Assembly: GCA_023846275.1 (NCBI GenBank)
Contig: JAIUJO010000070.1
Span: 1,686,501-1,750,500 of the forward strand
Length of the DNA: 64,000 bases
Direction: 5' to 3'
Source of the DNA: Vanilla planifolia
Lineage: Eukaryota > Streptophyta > Magnoliopsida > Asparagales > Orchidaceae
Shown: positions 1-16,779 of the stretch, piece by piece
Layout: every line of letters begins with the position of its first letter
Position numbering within the stretch: position 1 is the first letter of the stretch
Made by a program: the position numbers and the translations under genes
Notes under the pieces: model-generated
Database searches by the model: none
What the model was told of the DNA's origin: nothing
What the model saw: the letters and a program-made list of their open reading frames with translations, nothing else

Positions 1-3000
1 TGATTTGGCTATATTATTATGATGCTCTAAATCTCCTTTCATGTGACCTTTACATCATTTTTATTTATTTATATTAACTTAACATATCTCTCTTCAATTT
101 TATAATACAATTATTTAATGTTAAAAAAATAATTTACAATTTTTTATACTAATTTAATTTGCAAATTCATCTTAATTCCAATTGATATATGATGGAGATG
201 TAACGAACTTCAGTACTTTCGACTCTACGAGCTTTATCAAATTCAATATTTGTTTTTATATGTTTAAGTATTTTTCATTTATGTTGACATGCTTTACGAT
301 ATAATTCAATTAGTACCTAATATGATAAGTATTTAAGTTACACTCGATCTTCTTTGTTTTTTTAATGTCAATTTTCGTAACATTTTTCTCACTTACATAA
401 AATTTTCACTTTGACATCATCGTATAGCAATGCAACTTAAAATCTCATCTCATTTTACATACACATTTCTTTCATTTGAATATATTACATTACTTTAGTT
501 ATGTTATTTCAAAATTATTATAATTTTACTTAATACTAAAATGATAATTTATTATTTTTATGCTTATTTATTTTGACAGTTTGTAATAATTATAATCAAA
601 GTCAATTCTATATATCAAAAAAAATATTCCTCTCTAGGTTTCCAAAAATATTTTATTTTCTATGGTTTTGGTAGGTCTTACTAAATATTTTTTTTGCATA
701 ATATTCATTTGGTTAGATGATATTTCTACAATTTGTCTCACATTACCATTAAAAAAGTTTTACTTAATAATAGAATAATACTTTGTTATTATTTATGATC
801 ATTTAATTTAAAAATGCAAAGTAATTCCAAAAAAGGTATGACCAAGTTGAAAAAAATCTTTCCCCACAACACTATCACCTCAATCAAATTAAATATTTAC
901 TTTTAAATATTTTATTTTTTAATTAATTTGACACATGTTAGTAGACATATTAGTGGGCATGTGCTTTAACAAATTTGATGTTGTAGAGCAACTTCCCATT
1001 ATAAATTATCTCATTTATTTAAATGGTTTGATTTGATTTTAATATATTATTTAAGCAACTCTAATCTTGTCTTCAATGACCTTTATAATACATTGATTTT
1101 GTCGTATTATATTTATTCAATTTTCTCATTATAGTTTTATTATATATTCACTTAATCTTAAAATAATAATGTATTATCATTTGTGCTTCTTTACTTTTTT
1201 GAAATTCTATAATTTTGAAGGTAGTACAATCATGGTGAAACAAAAGTTGTTTAACTCATCTTGACAACAAGTTTAATAGATTTAAATATTAATTTTTTGA
1301 CTTTTAAATTTTTTACTTTCAATTGGTTTGGAATTCTTCATAAGATATTTTGATTCTCGCATGATTTTTTAATTGAGGATGTTACGCTTTATCTCATTTT
1401 TATCTGGGAATGAAACTTTCCTAAACAATTTATCTAATTTCATTGATGTTTTTCTTTTAACTTAATTATATAATTATATAACTATAAATCTCCTCATGTG
1501 TGCTTTTTGATCACCTTGATTTTGTTATACTATATTACATGAACTTATCATATTTAAACATTCTTGTATTTTAACTTAATATTTAAAAATATTTATTATT
1601 ATTTTGGCTTTTGTAATTTTGTAATTTGTAGAAATTTTAAATAAAGTTTGACCAAGAGAACGAAAGTTTGCCCATTTTGTTGAGCTTTCTCAAATTTAAG
1701 CTTTAATTGGAAAAGTTTACATATTTCATTTTCTATGACATTCACTTACTTTAAATACTTCAAGGATGCCACATTCGACATCCTTAACATCATCTTAGAA
1801 CTAAAGTTTTTTAATATAATTTCCTATTGCTTCAAATTATGTATTTTAACATCATTCGACTACACTTGATGAGCTTTAACAAATTAGGTATTAATTTTTT
1901 ATATTTTTTTAGTATTTTAATTTTCATCTTTTTAGCAATGTTTTCTATATATTTTTATTCATACTTGATTTATTGATCAAGAATACTACAATTATTCTTA
2001 TTATTGTCTTAGAATTAAACATTGTTATACAATTTTTCTCATATCATAAAATATTTTTTAATTTATATATATAACTAAGTAGAACTAAATCACTTGTGTG
2101 ACATTTGCATCACTTTTATTCACTTGTATTATATTCCTTCAACTTATCTCATTTTTGCATTATTATATTTTTACTTAATATTAAAATTATTATTATTATT
2201 TAGCTTATATGGTTTAGTAATTTAAGTAATTAGATATTTGGTCACAATAATAGAAAACAAATGTCACTTAACTCTTTTGGAATAGCTGTGTCTAATTAAA
2301 TATTTTTTTTTATTTTTTAAAAATTTAATTTTCTAAGATTTTGACATTCTTTATCAGGGACTTAAATTTCCACAAAATTTGATAAACAAAGATATTACTC
2401 TCAATTTCTTTATTTTTTATAATAATTGTTTTTGTATAATTTTTCTTATTTCTAACAATATTTAACTCTAATTTTTTATATTACTTTAAACTCTAATTCT
2501 ACTATTTTAGCCATTATATTATAATGATTTATTTATTTAAAATATTTTACTTTACCTATCACTTTCTTTATTATATGTTTATTTAATTATAAAAAAAATT
2601 ACCTTTATTTATGTTTTTAAAATAATTCTTAACAGTTCCTAACGTGGCATGATTAAGATGAAACCAAATGTTGTTCGACTCATCTCGATGTACTCCATTG
2701 AATTGAATATTTATTCCTTTGTTTTAAATAATTTTTATTATTTTGACTAATTTTACAAGTAAATTTTATTTATTTTTTTATCTAAGAATAATTGATTCTA
2801 TATACTATCGTCTTAGTTTCTTGGTGTGAAAATTTTCATATAATTTATTTTAGTTGTACTATAATGTTACCCAAAATCTCATCTTATGCAACATTTACTT
2901 GGCGTTACTTTTGTTACATTGCATTGCATTAATTTATTTCATTTTTACAGTTATTAAATATTTTTTGAATATTAAAACAATAATTAGTTATTGTTTATTC

Positions 3001-6000
3001 TTATTTATTATTATAATGCTTAGTAATTAAAAATGTTATCTATTTAAGATGAAGTAAATTTTGTTAGTCTTGTCTTGATGAGCTCTATCCAGATAGACAT
3101 TCATATTTTTATTTTGAAATATATTTATTTTACCTAATATTATAGATATTTATAATAATTATTGTTTTGAAATACATTTGACAATTAAAGTTCGTATACT
3201 AAAACTCCTATGTATCTGAGAATATAACTATCACATTCAATGTATCTCATTTCTTCATAAGTTTATCTTTGATTTTTTTAAATTAATATATAACTACAAA
3301 TCTTGACTCTTAAGATTTTTAAATTGCTTTAATTTGGTGATATAGCATTGCATGAAATGACCTAATTATTTAATATGTATTTCATTAATATAGAAATAAT
3401 ACTTTATTATTATTGTTATGTTTGTTTACTTTGATAACATGTAGAATTCCAAATGAATCAATTAAGTAAAGTAAATGTCATTAGACAAATTTCAAAGAGC
3501 TCTATCCACCTTTAAATTCATTTTTATTTTGTAGATAATATATTATGTCGGGTTTTTCTTACCTTACGAGAATTTATTGCTTTTTACATAATTTGATAAT
3601 GAATTATGCCACAATTGATCTTCTTAGAATTAAGCTTTCTAGGGCAACTTTCTCATTTCCTCAAAATTTTTATTTTTATTTGGTTATATTACTATGTTAC
3701 CTTAATCTTCTATTGTGAGACCTCTACAGTATTTTGATTTTTTTATATTAGATTACTTCAATTTATCTCATTTTTGCTTCGATATATGTTTAATTAAAAT
3801 TTAAAATAATATGCTTTTATTATTTTAACGTATTTACTTTTGTAATTCCCAATAATTCCAAATGACAATTGATCAAGATGAAACAAACATCATTAGATTC
3901 ATCATAATTTGCTCTAACCAATTAAATTAAAGATTATTACGTTTAATTTCTTTTCTTAAGTTTTAGAAATTTTAAGAGATATTTTAATTTTTACCTAATT
4001 TAATTATCTAGGATGTTAAAATTAGTCTAATTTATGTCTTGGAATTCTCCTCTGATGTGACATTTGTATTGTTTCACTTTGGATACATTGCATTGCTTCA
4101 ATTTACATTATTTTTGCTTTAGTAAATATGTAATTATTAAAATAAATTTTTTTATTCTTTTTATTTCCTAAATATAGTAATTCATTATAGTTTCACTTTT
4201 GATTATATCAAGATGAAACAAATGTTATTTCACATATATCAATGAGCCTTGTCCAATTAAATTTCAATTCTATATTGTTAAATAAATTAGTTTCAATAAT
4301 TTTGGAATGTTTCATGAAACATTTTAATTGATGCCTTATTGGATGATTTTGGATGCTATGCTTGATCTCCATTTAGTTTAAGAATACTACTTTACCATAC
4401 AAATTTCTAATTTATTAAAATTTTGCCCTTTATGTTTGTTGTATAAATAAGAAACCATAATTCTTCTTGATGTTACCTCAATCACTTATATTTTATTACG
4501 TTATGTTGCATGATGTTATCTTATATTATTTTTAATATAAGTATTCTTAATATTAAAATAAAAATATTTTTTGTTTAGGCTTATTAACATTAATAGTTAA
4601 TAATAATTTGAAATGCTCCCCGATAGAGATGAATGAATCGTCATCGGATACGACTCAAGAAACTAAATCTAATTTTTTATTTATATGTACCATTTTAAAA
4701 TCTTATTTCTTAGGTTTTTTTATGCTTTATAAAATATTTCAATTCATAATTTATTTGATGATTGATACCATTACACTTTATCTTCTTTGTTTCTTAAAGT
4801 CTAACTTTTCTATATAATTTATCTCTTTTCTTAAAATGTTTCACCTATATTTGGTTACTCATTATGTAACATTATCTTACTTGCGTGACTTTTATAATGT
4901 TTGGACCAACTTATGTTACATTTTTTTAATCCATCACATTTTGTATTGGTAATGTTATCTTAAATTAAAAGCAATAATTCTTGTTATTTATTATTACTTA
5001 ATGCAGTAATTCAAAGTAATTCCATGCAAGCTCTACTAGGCGATGAAACAAATTTTGTTAGCTATATTTCGATTAGCTATATCCCAAAAAATTGTCATTT
5101 TTGTATTTTAAACAATTTTTGTTTCAATGGCTTTGGCAAGCATTTTGAGAGTATTTTATTCTTTCCAAATTCTTTGAGAAAAAGATACACTTAACTCCAT
5201 AGTATCTTAGAATACAACATCATCAAATAGTTTATATCATTTTTTTAAAATTTTTTTTAATTTTTTATATTTCTATATAACTTTAAAGTTTTTCTTATGT
5301 GGCATCTATAATGGATTCATTTGGAAATAATATATTGCTTGAATTTTTATAAATTTAGCTTTCATTTATATTTGCTTAGTATCAGAATAATAATGTATTA
5401 CTATTTGTGCATATTTTTTGGGTAATTAATTGTATTTCTAATCAAGTTTTGATCAAAACAAAATAATTATTATTGAACTCATCTCGATATGCACTATTAA
5501 ATTACGCACAATAAATATTGTTGGCTCCCTTTAAGAGATATCTCAAGTGGTACTTGTCTTGATGATTAACAATTTTGTAATAGATCTTATTAATATCCTA
5601 GAATGTTATTTTACCTGAAAAGTTTAACTCATTTCTTAAAAATGTTTTCTCTATTATGGTCACATTACCAACAAACACAATCTCCTCTACTGCCTCCTTT
5701 ATATTGCCATGATTGTGTCATTTTCATTCATTCAATTTATCTCATGTCAATCATAATATGCAATTACATAATTTTAAAAAAAACTAATTTATTATCATGC
5801 AAGCTTATTTTTTTTTGTTTTTAGCAAATATTCAAAACATTCTCTGATCAAGACATAGAAAATGTTTTTTGATTGGTCAAAGGAGCTCTGTTGTGTTAAA
5901 GATTATTTTTTTAATTTTAAATATTTAAATTTCTATTTTTTTTGGCACACTTTTTAAGTTAGTTTGTATCAAATCTAATTTGATGATCAAGGATGTTATA

Positions 6001-9000
6001 CTTGAAGTCCTCACTATCTTTCAATGCAATCTCAGAGTACATTTTATCACATATCTTTAAAATTTTGCTATATTACTATAAAACTCTTACTCTAATCTCA
6101 TTTGATGTTTTCTTTGTTTTGATTTAGTTTTATTTCATTGATTGAATGTATCTTATATTACCTTCAAAGTGTATCTACTAAATGTTTAAATAATAACTAA
6201 TAACTATTTATGTTTTTTATGCTATTTATTTATCGTAATTTCTATTAAGGTTTTATCGCAAAGAAAATGAGGTTGTTGGACATTCCTTGATGAGCTCTAT
6301 AGAAAATAAATATTTATTTTTTACTTTAAAATATATAATGTTTATTATTTTTTGTATGTTTTTTGAGTTAGTTTGAGTCATACCTAATTTCACCATGGAT
6401 GATGTTATGCTTGATTTCCTTAGTATCATTGAATGTAACCATGAACTATAATTTATCTTAATTCTTTAGAACTTTTTCTTTGGTTTTGTCATATTATAAT
6501 GAAACTACTGTTCTATTCTTATTTCAACTTTACATCTCTTTGATTTCACTTTTATTATATTGATATTGTTTATCTCATTTTAACTTTAAAAATGTATCTA
6601 TTTAATAAAAACATTGTAATTTATTGTTATTTATGCTTTTTTAATTTAATAATTCATAATAATTGCTAACGAGTTTTGATGGAGAGGAAAATGATGACAT
6701 TTCACTCTCTTTAATGTGCTCTATGTAATTAAATATTTTTGTTTATAAATATTTTATTTTTTATGATTTTAATACATTTTACACGTCATCAACTAGTACT
6801 AATTTTTTTGTTGAGGATGTCACACTCAACACCCTTCATATCTAGAAAATATTTCTCATATAATTTAAACCATTTCATAATTTCCTCATTATTTGATATT
6901 TTTTAGCCCATTGATTTTTTTATTGCATTTAATTGATCTCATTTTCATTTTAATATATATGTGCTTACTTTTAAAATAATATTTCTTATTTATGCATTTT
7001 TTAATAATTTGTAACAATTCAAAATGAGGACTGAATCTCACCAAGCTCCAAATTAATTATTCATTTTGTATTTTTTAAAATTTCATTTTTAGAAGTTTTA
7101 TATTCTCTATAAGAAAAATTTTTTCTACCATACTTGAAATTTAAGGATGTCACCCTCGATCTCTTTAGTACCTTCGATTGAAAAATTATTGTTCAATTTG
7201 ATTCTTTTTTTTAAAATTTTTTTCTTTGATTAGGTTAAATTTCTATATCAGTCAAAATCTTTTTTGTGTCTTTTATATCACTTTGATTTTGTTGTACTAT
7301 AGTTCCTCACTTAATCAAATTCAGCATTAATATATATATTACTTCAGTATAAAATAATAATTAATTGTTATTTATGCTTACTTTACTAATTATTATTAAT
7401 TTTTTAATAAATTCTAATGGAAGGTACACAAATATTTTATTTTATATGGTTTTGGCATTGTTTACATGTTGTTTTATCTCATACAAGATTTTATGATTAA
7501 GGATGTTACCATCAATCCCCTTAATGTCCTTAAATGCACTTTCACAAATAATTTGTCTAATTTTATCAAAACATTTTCTTTTATTTATTATAATGTTTTA
7601 AAGCTTAAATTCTTCTCTCATGTAACCCTTATATTGCTTCTATTTGGCTTCACAACCTTGATTTATTTTTGTTTATTTTAGGTCTAATATTTATCGACTT
7701 AATATCAAAATTTAAAAATTATTATTATTTATACATATTTGCAATCGAAGCTTGTATTAAATATGAAAGTAGTTAAATAGAGGCAAAAATAATGTTGTGT
7801 GACATACCTTCAACTTATTATATCAAATTACAAATTTATTTTTATATTTTTATTGTTTTGTTTTCTATGAATTTTTCATGATTGATGAGTCATTTTTATT
7901 TGTACCTAATTTCATGATCTAGGATGTGTTTCACTTGGTTTGCTTAATATCTTTGAAAACAACTTTTTCATATAATGTATCTCATTTCTTCCAATGTTTC
8001 CCTAAATCTCCTTCTATGTGATCTCCATGTTAAATTATTTTTGTTATACTACTTGCCTCAAAGGATTTCACTTTATATTTAACATATATATTATTATCAT
8101 TAAAATTATAGTTTACTTTAATTTATGTTCGTTTATTTTGGCAATGAATAGTAATTCTAATTGATATTTGATTGATAGGAAATAAACATCATTATTCTTG
8201 TCTATATAAGTCATAAGAAATTATTTTATTAAGTTTTTATTTTGAAAACTTATATTTCCCAATCATTTTGCATACTTAATGTGAAATTTCAATTCATACC
8301 TTACTCGACTATCAATGAGGTTATCCTTAATCTCAATAAAAGTTTTAAAATAAACTTTCTAATATAATCAATCACATCTTTAAAAATTTTTCACTTTGAT
8401 TTAAAAAAGTAGTCAATGGAATCATGTTTGCAAGTTAGTTTGGATTAAGTATTGATTTATGCAATTTTTAACAATTTTTCCATGATTTTTGCGTAGTTTA
8501 CAACATGTTTTGATTCATGATTGATTTAATAATTAAGGATGTTCAACTTGATACCCTTAACAACATAGAATGTAATTTACTTTCGGCATTTGTATACAAT
8601 TTATATCATTTATTCATTTTTTTGTTTGAATTGAATAAATATTTATGAAGCTTCAATTCTTCTCTTAGGAAACTTATACATTACTTTGATAATATTTTAC
8701 TTCATTGCATCGATAGTTATTTATTTTTTTAATTAGTAGTAATTCTAATAGACGTTCGACGAAGACGGATTAGACAGCATTGGAGTTCCCTTTATAGTTT
8801 TATCCTATAAAAGTTCCTTTTAACGTTTTTAATTATTCTATTTTCTAAGTTGCTAAAAGAATCTACAAAACATTTCAATGCATTGATAATTTCATGAACA
8901 TTTATGTTATGCTCCATTCATTTAATATCCTAGAGTGCAAAATTCTATACAATTTAGGACATTTTTTCACTTTTTTACTTTGTTTTGATTAAAATACTTT

Positions 9001-12000
9001 GAAACAATGATTCTCCTCTCTTATGATTTTTTTCATTACTAAGTTTGAGTTATATTACATTACTAAATTTTTTTTATTTTTATTTTTATATATCTTTATG
9101 CATTTTTCAAATAATAATTAAGTAATTCTAGTAAGTTATAGTATTTCCAAACGAGGTCTAATAGGGATAGTCCAAACATTACTATAATGTTATCTATGAG
9201 CTCTATCTAACTAAATATTCAATTGTATTTCTTTATATATGTTTATATTATTTTCTAGGAATTTGGCATATTTTATGTCATACTTTGATTCATATGCGAC
9301 TAATGATCGAGTTTAAGGTCATTCTCGATAGTGTCATGGATTGCAATTTTTCAGTATATTTTAACTTAATTCTTCAATTTCTTTGTCTTAATTTTATTAT
9401 ATTACTATGTAAATCAAAACCTAATATTTAGTGACCTTCAGATAATAATGAGTTGCCTAAATTAATTTTATTTAATTTTTCCCATTAAGCTTTAATATAT
9501 ATAAATATATTCATAATATTTAGATAATAATTCATTATGATTTATGTTTTTTCTTTGGTATCTTGTTGTTATGCTCCTTGATGTGTGATCCATCTAAAAT
9601 TAGTGTTGTTGGACTGGGCTTGAGGACCTTTTCAGAATAAATAGTCCTGTTTAATTTTTTAAATATCTTATTTTCTTATATTTTTGCGTAAATTATAGGA
9701 TGTTTAAATTCAAACTTGATTAAAAAAATAATGATTTTACATTGTTTCTTAGATATTGTCAAATGCAACTTTCTAGTAAAATTTATTCCATTTTTTTAAC
9801 CTTTTTCCTTTAATTTTGTTATTTTACTATAAAATTCTAAATCTTGTATCGCATATCATTATTTCAATTTGTTTCAATTGTGTTGTATTATATTAATTTA
9901 TCTCATTTTATGTATAACATATATCTACTTATTATTGTAACTATTATTTATTATTGTTATGTTTATTTAATTTACTAATTAGTGGTAATTAAAAAAAATC
10001 AATTAGTGATAAAAAAATGTCAGTAAATATGTTGAGAAGCTATAACAAGTTAAATATTCTTTTTTATTTTTTAAAATATTTTATTTTGTTGTGATTTGAC
10101 ACATTTTACAAGGCATTTTGATTCATATCACTTTTGAAGATGGAGGATGTTACCTTCAATGTTCTTAATATCTTGGAATAAAAAATTTTCGTATAAATTT
10201 TGTATTTTATTTGTATATTTTACTAGAAACTTTAATTTGCCACTCTTATTATTCGTACATTCCATTGAGTTTGTTATATTACACTAATTCAATTTATCTC
10301 ACTTTTTCTTTAATATATATTTATTTAATAATAAAATAAATATTTTTTTTATAATTATGTACATCAATATTTTATAATATTTAGAACTAAGTTTGTTAGA
10401 GGCAAAACAAAATTCTTTGGACTCATCTTGATAAGTTCTATCCAACAAAATGAATGTACAAATTTTAATTTGTTTTTGATCTGCTTATTGAAGACGTTAC
10501 ACATTACCTAAATTATATCATGGAAGCAACCTTCCCACATAATTATCCACATTATTCAAATGTTTCTCGTAGATTTGGTTATATTACTATGAAAATGAAG
10601 ACATCCACTCACCTGGCATTTAAATCAGTTTCATTTGGTTGTATTATACCACTTAAATTCATGATATTTCATAATGAATAATTATTAAAAATATAGTTTA
10701 ATATTATTTATGCTTATTTTGTATGGAAATTAATTGTACTTCTAAACAATGTTTGATTGAGACAATAAATATTGTTGGTCTTCGCCAACTATGTCTAGTT
10801 TAATATTAATTTTTATTTGACAAAATAATTTAATTTCTATTAGTTTTTTATGGTTTATGTAAACTTTTCTTTAATTATTAATATGTTGATTATGGATTTT
10901 GCAATTGAACCCATTTGTATCTTTGAATCCATCTTTTGAGTAAAATTTATATTGTTTTTTTAATCTTTTTATTTTCATTTACTTCTCGTATAATGTGACT
11001 CCAAATGTCACCACCCATGACATTTCCATCAATTTATTTTAATTAGTTTACAATACTTCAATTTATTTTATTTCAACTTTAAGATATATTTACATAAAAT
11101 TAAAATAATATTTTATTATTATTTATGCTAATTTATTTTATAAATTCATAGTAATTCAAAACAATGCTTTTTTGAGATGATATATATATCATTCTACTCA
11201 TTTGAATAAACTCCATCCAATTAAATATTCAGTTTCATTTTTTTAAAATTTTTTATTTTCTTTGATATTGAAACCTTTTGTAAGATTTTTCTATTCAAAC
11301 ATGATTTGGTGGTTAAGTATATTATACACGCCCCTTGTCTTTCTTTGAATGCAACTTTCTAATATAATAATCTCTTATTTTTGAAATGTTTCAGTTTTAT
11401 TTTGTTAACTTAGTATGTAACTCTAAATCTCTTCAATATGATAACTAAATTTCCTTAGTTTGGTTAAATTACATATATTTAATTTCTGTCATTTTATTTT
11501 TAATGAAAATTTATTTAAATTTTTAAATTTTAGTTTAACAATTTATTGTTTGTCTTTTTTAATTATTAATAATTCCAAACATTATCAGATCCAAATAAAA
11601 TAAATTTATTTTTTCGTTTTAGAACAAGTTCTTCCCTATTAAAAATTTATTTTTATATTTTAAATTTTTTTAATTTTATTATATTCTAGCATGCAATAAA
11701 TAACATTTTAATTCACATCTAATTTGTTAGTTAGGAAAACTACATTTGTTCACCTTGGGATCATGGAATGAAACTTTCCAAGAAAATGTGTCTTTTCTTT
11801 TACTTTTTTGCATTGATTTTACCTTGTAGCTGTGTAACTCTAAATCTCTTTAAAGTGGCCTCTATTTCACTTTGGTTTAGTTGATCACATTGCTTCACTT
11901 TTTCTCATTCCAACATTAATATATGTTCATTTAAGTTTGAAATTATAATTTTTTAATGTTTATTCTTATGTAATTTTGTGATTTATTGTAATTGAAAATG

Positions 12001-13119
12001 ATGTCAAATCGAGATGTAGCAAGCACTGTTCGACTAGTTGTCACAATCTCTATCATATCAAAAGTCAATTTTTATATTTTTATTTATTTTATTTTAATAG
12101 CTTTGGCCATTTTTTAGAAAAAAATTTTATTTGTAACATTTTTGTAAATTCTCTCTCATATAGCTTGGAATATAACTTTTCTATCCAATTTACATTATTT
12201 CCAATTGTTTTACTTTTATTTTGATATATTACTATATAACTATACATCTCTACACATGTGAACTTTCATTATTTTTTTATTATCTTAAATTACATCAACT
12301 TATGTCATTTGAACATTATTATATTTTTAATATATATTAAAAATAGTGTATTATTATTTATGTTTCCATAAATTAGAGTTATTCAAAATGAGTTCTAATG
12401 AAGTTGAAAAAAGCATCATTTAATTCATATCAATAAGCTATTTCAAATTAAACAATTATTTTTATATTTTAAATAATTTTTTCCACATATTTTATAAGAT
12501 TTACAATGTATTTTAATTCGTACCTTAATTGTTGATGGAGAATGTTAGACATGACCAATTTTTTATTTCAACATAAAACATTTATCTAAAATTTATCATA
12601 TCGTATTTTAACCCTTAGAAGAATTTGATTTGATTAGATTAAGCTTCTTTAATTAAAAAGTTTCATCTTGTATAGTTATTTACATAATAATAAATAAGAA
12701 TTTATTATTATTTATACTTTTTTAGTAATTATAAATATTTTCCATCATGGTCTTGTCGAGCTAAACAAATGTTTTTGTGCCCATCTTAACAGGCATTATA
12801 TAATAAAAAATTATTTTTTTATTTCAAATATTTTAATGTTCCAAATTTTTTGTATATTTTTTGAGAAAGTTTGATTTGCACGAAAGTTTAGAATTGAGGA
12901 TATTGAACTTCATCTCCTAAATATCTTGTAAAGCAATATTCAAAACAATATAACTCATTTCCATAAATTTTTATTTTTATTTAGTTTCATAGCTATGTTC
13001 ACCAATTCACCTCTCTTGATAACTCTAATATATTTTTTATATTAAAATGTTAATTTATTATTATTTATTCTTATTCACATTGGTTTTTCTAATTCCAAAT
13101 AAGGCTCAATTTAGAAGAA

Positions 13120-13330
13120 TAAATGGCATTAGCTCAACTTAGTGAGCTTTTTGATTGTAATTCACAAATTTTATCATTTTAACTTTAATATATATTTGAT
13201 TTACATTAAAAAATATTAGTTTTTTTGTGTATTTACTTTGGATTTCTATTTTATTTATATACTATGTTTAATTATGGTGAAATTATCTTAGTTAGACTCA
13301 TTTTGATATGTTCTATCAAGTTAAATATTT
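13120..13330 (+). repeat. Internally deleted satellite monomer
   Basis: Two box C anchors (gagctttt at about 13,144 and tgttctatc at about 13,309) are only about 165 bp apart instead of about 410. The sequence between them holds box B-like text (ctttaatatatatttga) but no box A. This is an internal deletion of roughly 240 bp in one copy. A similar shortening occurs around 1,680-1,870. Confidence 0.6.
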
Positions 13331-16300
13331 ATTTCAATATTTTTAAATATTTATTTTCCATAGTTTGGCATGCTTTATGATGCTTTTTTATTTATAACAT
13401 ATGCAATAATCAAAGATATTACATTAAATTTTTCTGGTGTATTAAAATTAAACACTCTTGTACAATTTATCTCTTTTCTCAAATTTTTGCTTTGATATTG
13501 TTCGACTACAATGTAACTCTAAATCTATTCTCGTGAGACCTTAACATCGTGTTGGCATTATTTTGTTACATTGCAACTGTAATAATAATTTATTTAACAT
13601 TAAAATAATAAATTATTTTTATTTGCACTTATTTATTTTAGTAATCGAAAGTAATTCTTAATATGGAATGATTAAGAGAAAACAAATGTTGCTACAACTA
13701 TCATGATGTGTTATATTTAATTAAATATTAAACTCTATATTTCTAAGTGTTTGTTTTTTATCACACACTTTTTGTGATATTTTGATTCATTCATAATTTC
13801 ATAATTGAATGTGCTAAACCTGATCCCCCTGTTATCTTTCAATGTAGCCTTGCAATAAACTTTTTTGTATTTGTTCAATTTTTTGTCTTGGTTTGGTTAT
13901 GTTACTTTATAACTAAAAAACTTTTCTTGTGTAACGTTTACTTCATTTTTCTTGGATTATATACATTTATTCAATTCATCTCTTATAAATTTTAACATAT
14001 ATTAACCTAAGATTAAAATAATGCTTTATTATTATTTATGCATATTTACTTTAGTACTTTGCATTAATTTGAAAAGTTGTTTGATCAAGATGAAATAGAA
14101 GAAGTTTGACTCTTCAAGATGAGGTCTATCAAATTAAATATTTACTTTTTTATTTTAAAATATTTTTATTTCTAAAGTTTCTACACATTCTATAAGATAA
14201 TTGTATTCATACAACAATTGATAATCGATGAAGCTACTTATGATTGCCTTAGTGTCCTATAAGATAGCTTTTTAATACATTTAATTCCATTTTTTTCAAA
14301 GTTTTTTGTTTGATTTCTTTTTCACTACATAATTATATATCTCTTCTTATGCAACCTTGACACCACTGTTTTAATACTGTATTGGTTCAATTTGTCTCAT
14401 TTTAGCTTTAATATATATTCACTTAACATTTAAATTATATTATAGTTTTATTCATACTACTTTTTAAAGTTAACCAAGATAATTCTAAACGTGGTCTGAT
14501 TAGAAAGAAAGATTGTTTTTTTGACTAAGCTCAACAAACTTTTACCAATTTATTATTCATTTTTAAGTATTAAAATATCTTTTTCTTAAATTTTTATTTC
14601 AACTTAATTTCATGATTGATGATATTATACACAATACTTTAATATCCTTAAATGCAATTTTCCAACAAAAATTATTTTTTCAATTAAAATTATTTTATCT
14701 TGGATATGTAATTATTTAAAATTAAAATTTTATTTTATTATTATTTATTCATGTATATCTTTATAGTTTGTAATAATTTTAAATAATGTCTAAGCAAGGT
14801 GAAAGAAATGTCATTAGACTTGTCTTGCATAGCTCTATCAGATTAAATGTCGATTTTTAAATTTCTAAAATTTTTTCAAAGGTTTTGACATATTTTATGA
14901 GATATTTTAATTTGCATCCAATTTGATGACTAAAATATCTTTAGTATATTGTAATGGAAAACTTTAGTTTAATTGAACTCATTTCAAATTTTTCATATTG
15001 AATTTTCTATGCCACTATTTAACTTCAAATAATCTCTTATCTGACTTTTCAAATCATTTTGCTTTTGTTTTACTAAAAAACATCAATTTAACATCTTAAC
15101 ATTAATATAAATTTATTTAATATAAAGATAAAAAATTATTAATTTTGGTATTATATTTCCTTTTTTATTTGTAGTGATTCAAATAGATGTCTAACTGAAA
15201 TTAAAAAAAACTTCATTAGTTCATATTAATGAGTTTTATCCAATTAAATATTTATTTGTACTATATCTATGGTTTATTTGAAAGGTTTTGTACATTTCAC
15301 AAGTCTTTTGATTATTACTTGGCTTGACAACCTAAAATGTTAAACTCAATCTCATTATTTATTTGGAGTACAACTTTTGAGTACAATTATTTATCCCATT
15401 TGTTAAAAGTTTGAGCTTTAATTTTATGATAATACTAGGAAACTCTATTACTCCTCTCATGTTACCTTTATATGTTTTTAATTTGGTTATGTTACAATTT
15501 TGAATTAACCTCATTTCAACTTTAAAATATATTTGATTAATATTAAAATAAAATTTATTATTTTCTTGGCTTATTTTTTTTTTCTAATTCATGCTAGTTT
15601 CATTGATGTTCCACCAAGATGAATGAAATGTCATTAGACTCATCTATACAAGCTCTATCCAATAGATTTTTCCTATTTTTATTTTTAGAAATTTAATTGT
15701 TTATGTTACAACAACGTTTTCAAGACACTATGATTTATACATTTTTTATTGTCAATGATATACACCCGATATCCTTAATATATTATAGTGCAACTTTTCC
15801 ACACAATGTTCCGCATTTTTTTAAAAATTTGTCTTAATTTTTTTATTTTTATGTAAGGCAAAAGCTCTTCTTACTTTACCTTTATATTTCTTTGAATTGC
15901 TTTTATTATATTATTCTTATTTTATCTCTTCTTAGCATTAAAATTTATTGATGTAATATTAAATAATTATTTTTATTATTGACATTCAATATGTGTTAAA
16001 TATTTACATTGTCCAATCAAGAACAAATAAATGTTATTAGACTCATTGCAATGAGTTATATCTATTTATTTTATTATTTATTTTTTGAATATTTTATTTT
16101 TTCTCAATTTTTACATGTTTTAAGAGGCATTTTTTTCTCACTTGATTTGATGATCGATGTTGGTCATCTCAATGTCATTAGTATCTTAGACAAGAACTCT
16201 CCCGCACAATTTACTTAAATTCTGGAGTGATGTTTATAATTCGATTATTTTGTTATATTAGCTTTCCTCAATCTATCTCATGTAGTTTTAATAAATATTT

Positions 16301-16779
16301 TTTTTTTAAATATTTATGAATATTTTATATTTAAGGGTAATGACAACTTTTATGAGTGATTTTTGTTCATACCAAACCTGATGATCTTCTTTGTTACACA
16401 TTTTCTCTTTTATATCTTGGAATGTAGCTTTCCACACAATTTATTGCATTTATTCAAAAAATTGTTTTCCTGTGGATACAATTCTGTTAAACTAAAATCA
16501 TTTCTAGTGTGACCTTTACCTTGAATTGATTTGGTAATTTTACCTTCTTGTAAATAATTAATTTTTTTTAAATATATTGCATAAAATTAATGAGAATGTT
16601 TTTTATTTTTATTATTATAATTCTTTGTAATTCAAACCTAGGTCAGATAGAGATGAACAAACATTATTTGATATGTTTTAATGAGCAGTTCCTAATTTAA
16701 TATTTAATTCTAAATTTTAAAATATTTTTATATGTTTGTATGCTTTATTAGATATTTCATTTTATACATGACTTTTTAA

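Noticed and set aside
4608-7681. Short frames in the satellite (4,608-4,817; 5,603-5,824; 7,466-7,681)
   Set aside because: They cross standard monomer boxes and are not repeated as open frames in other monomers.
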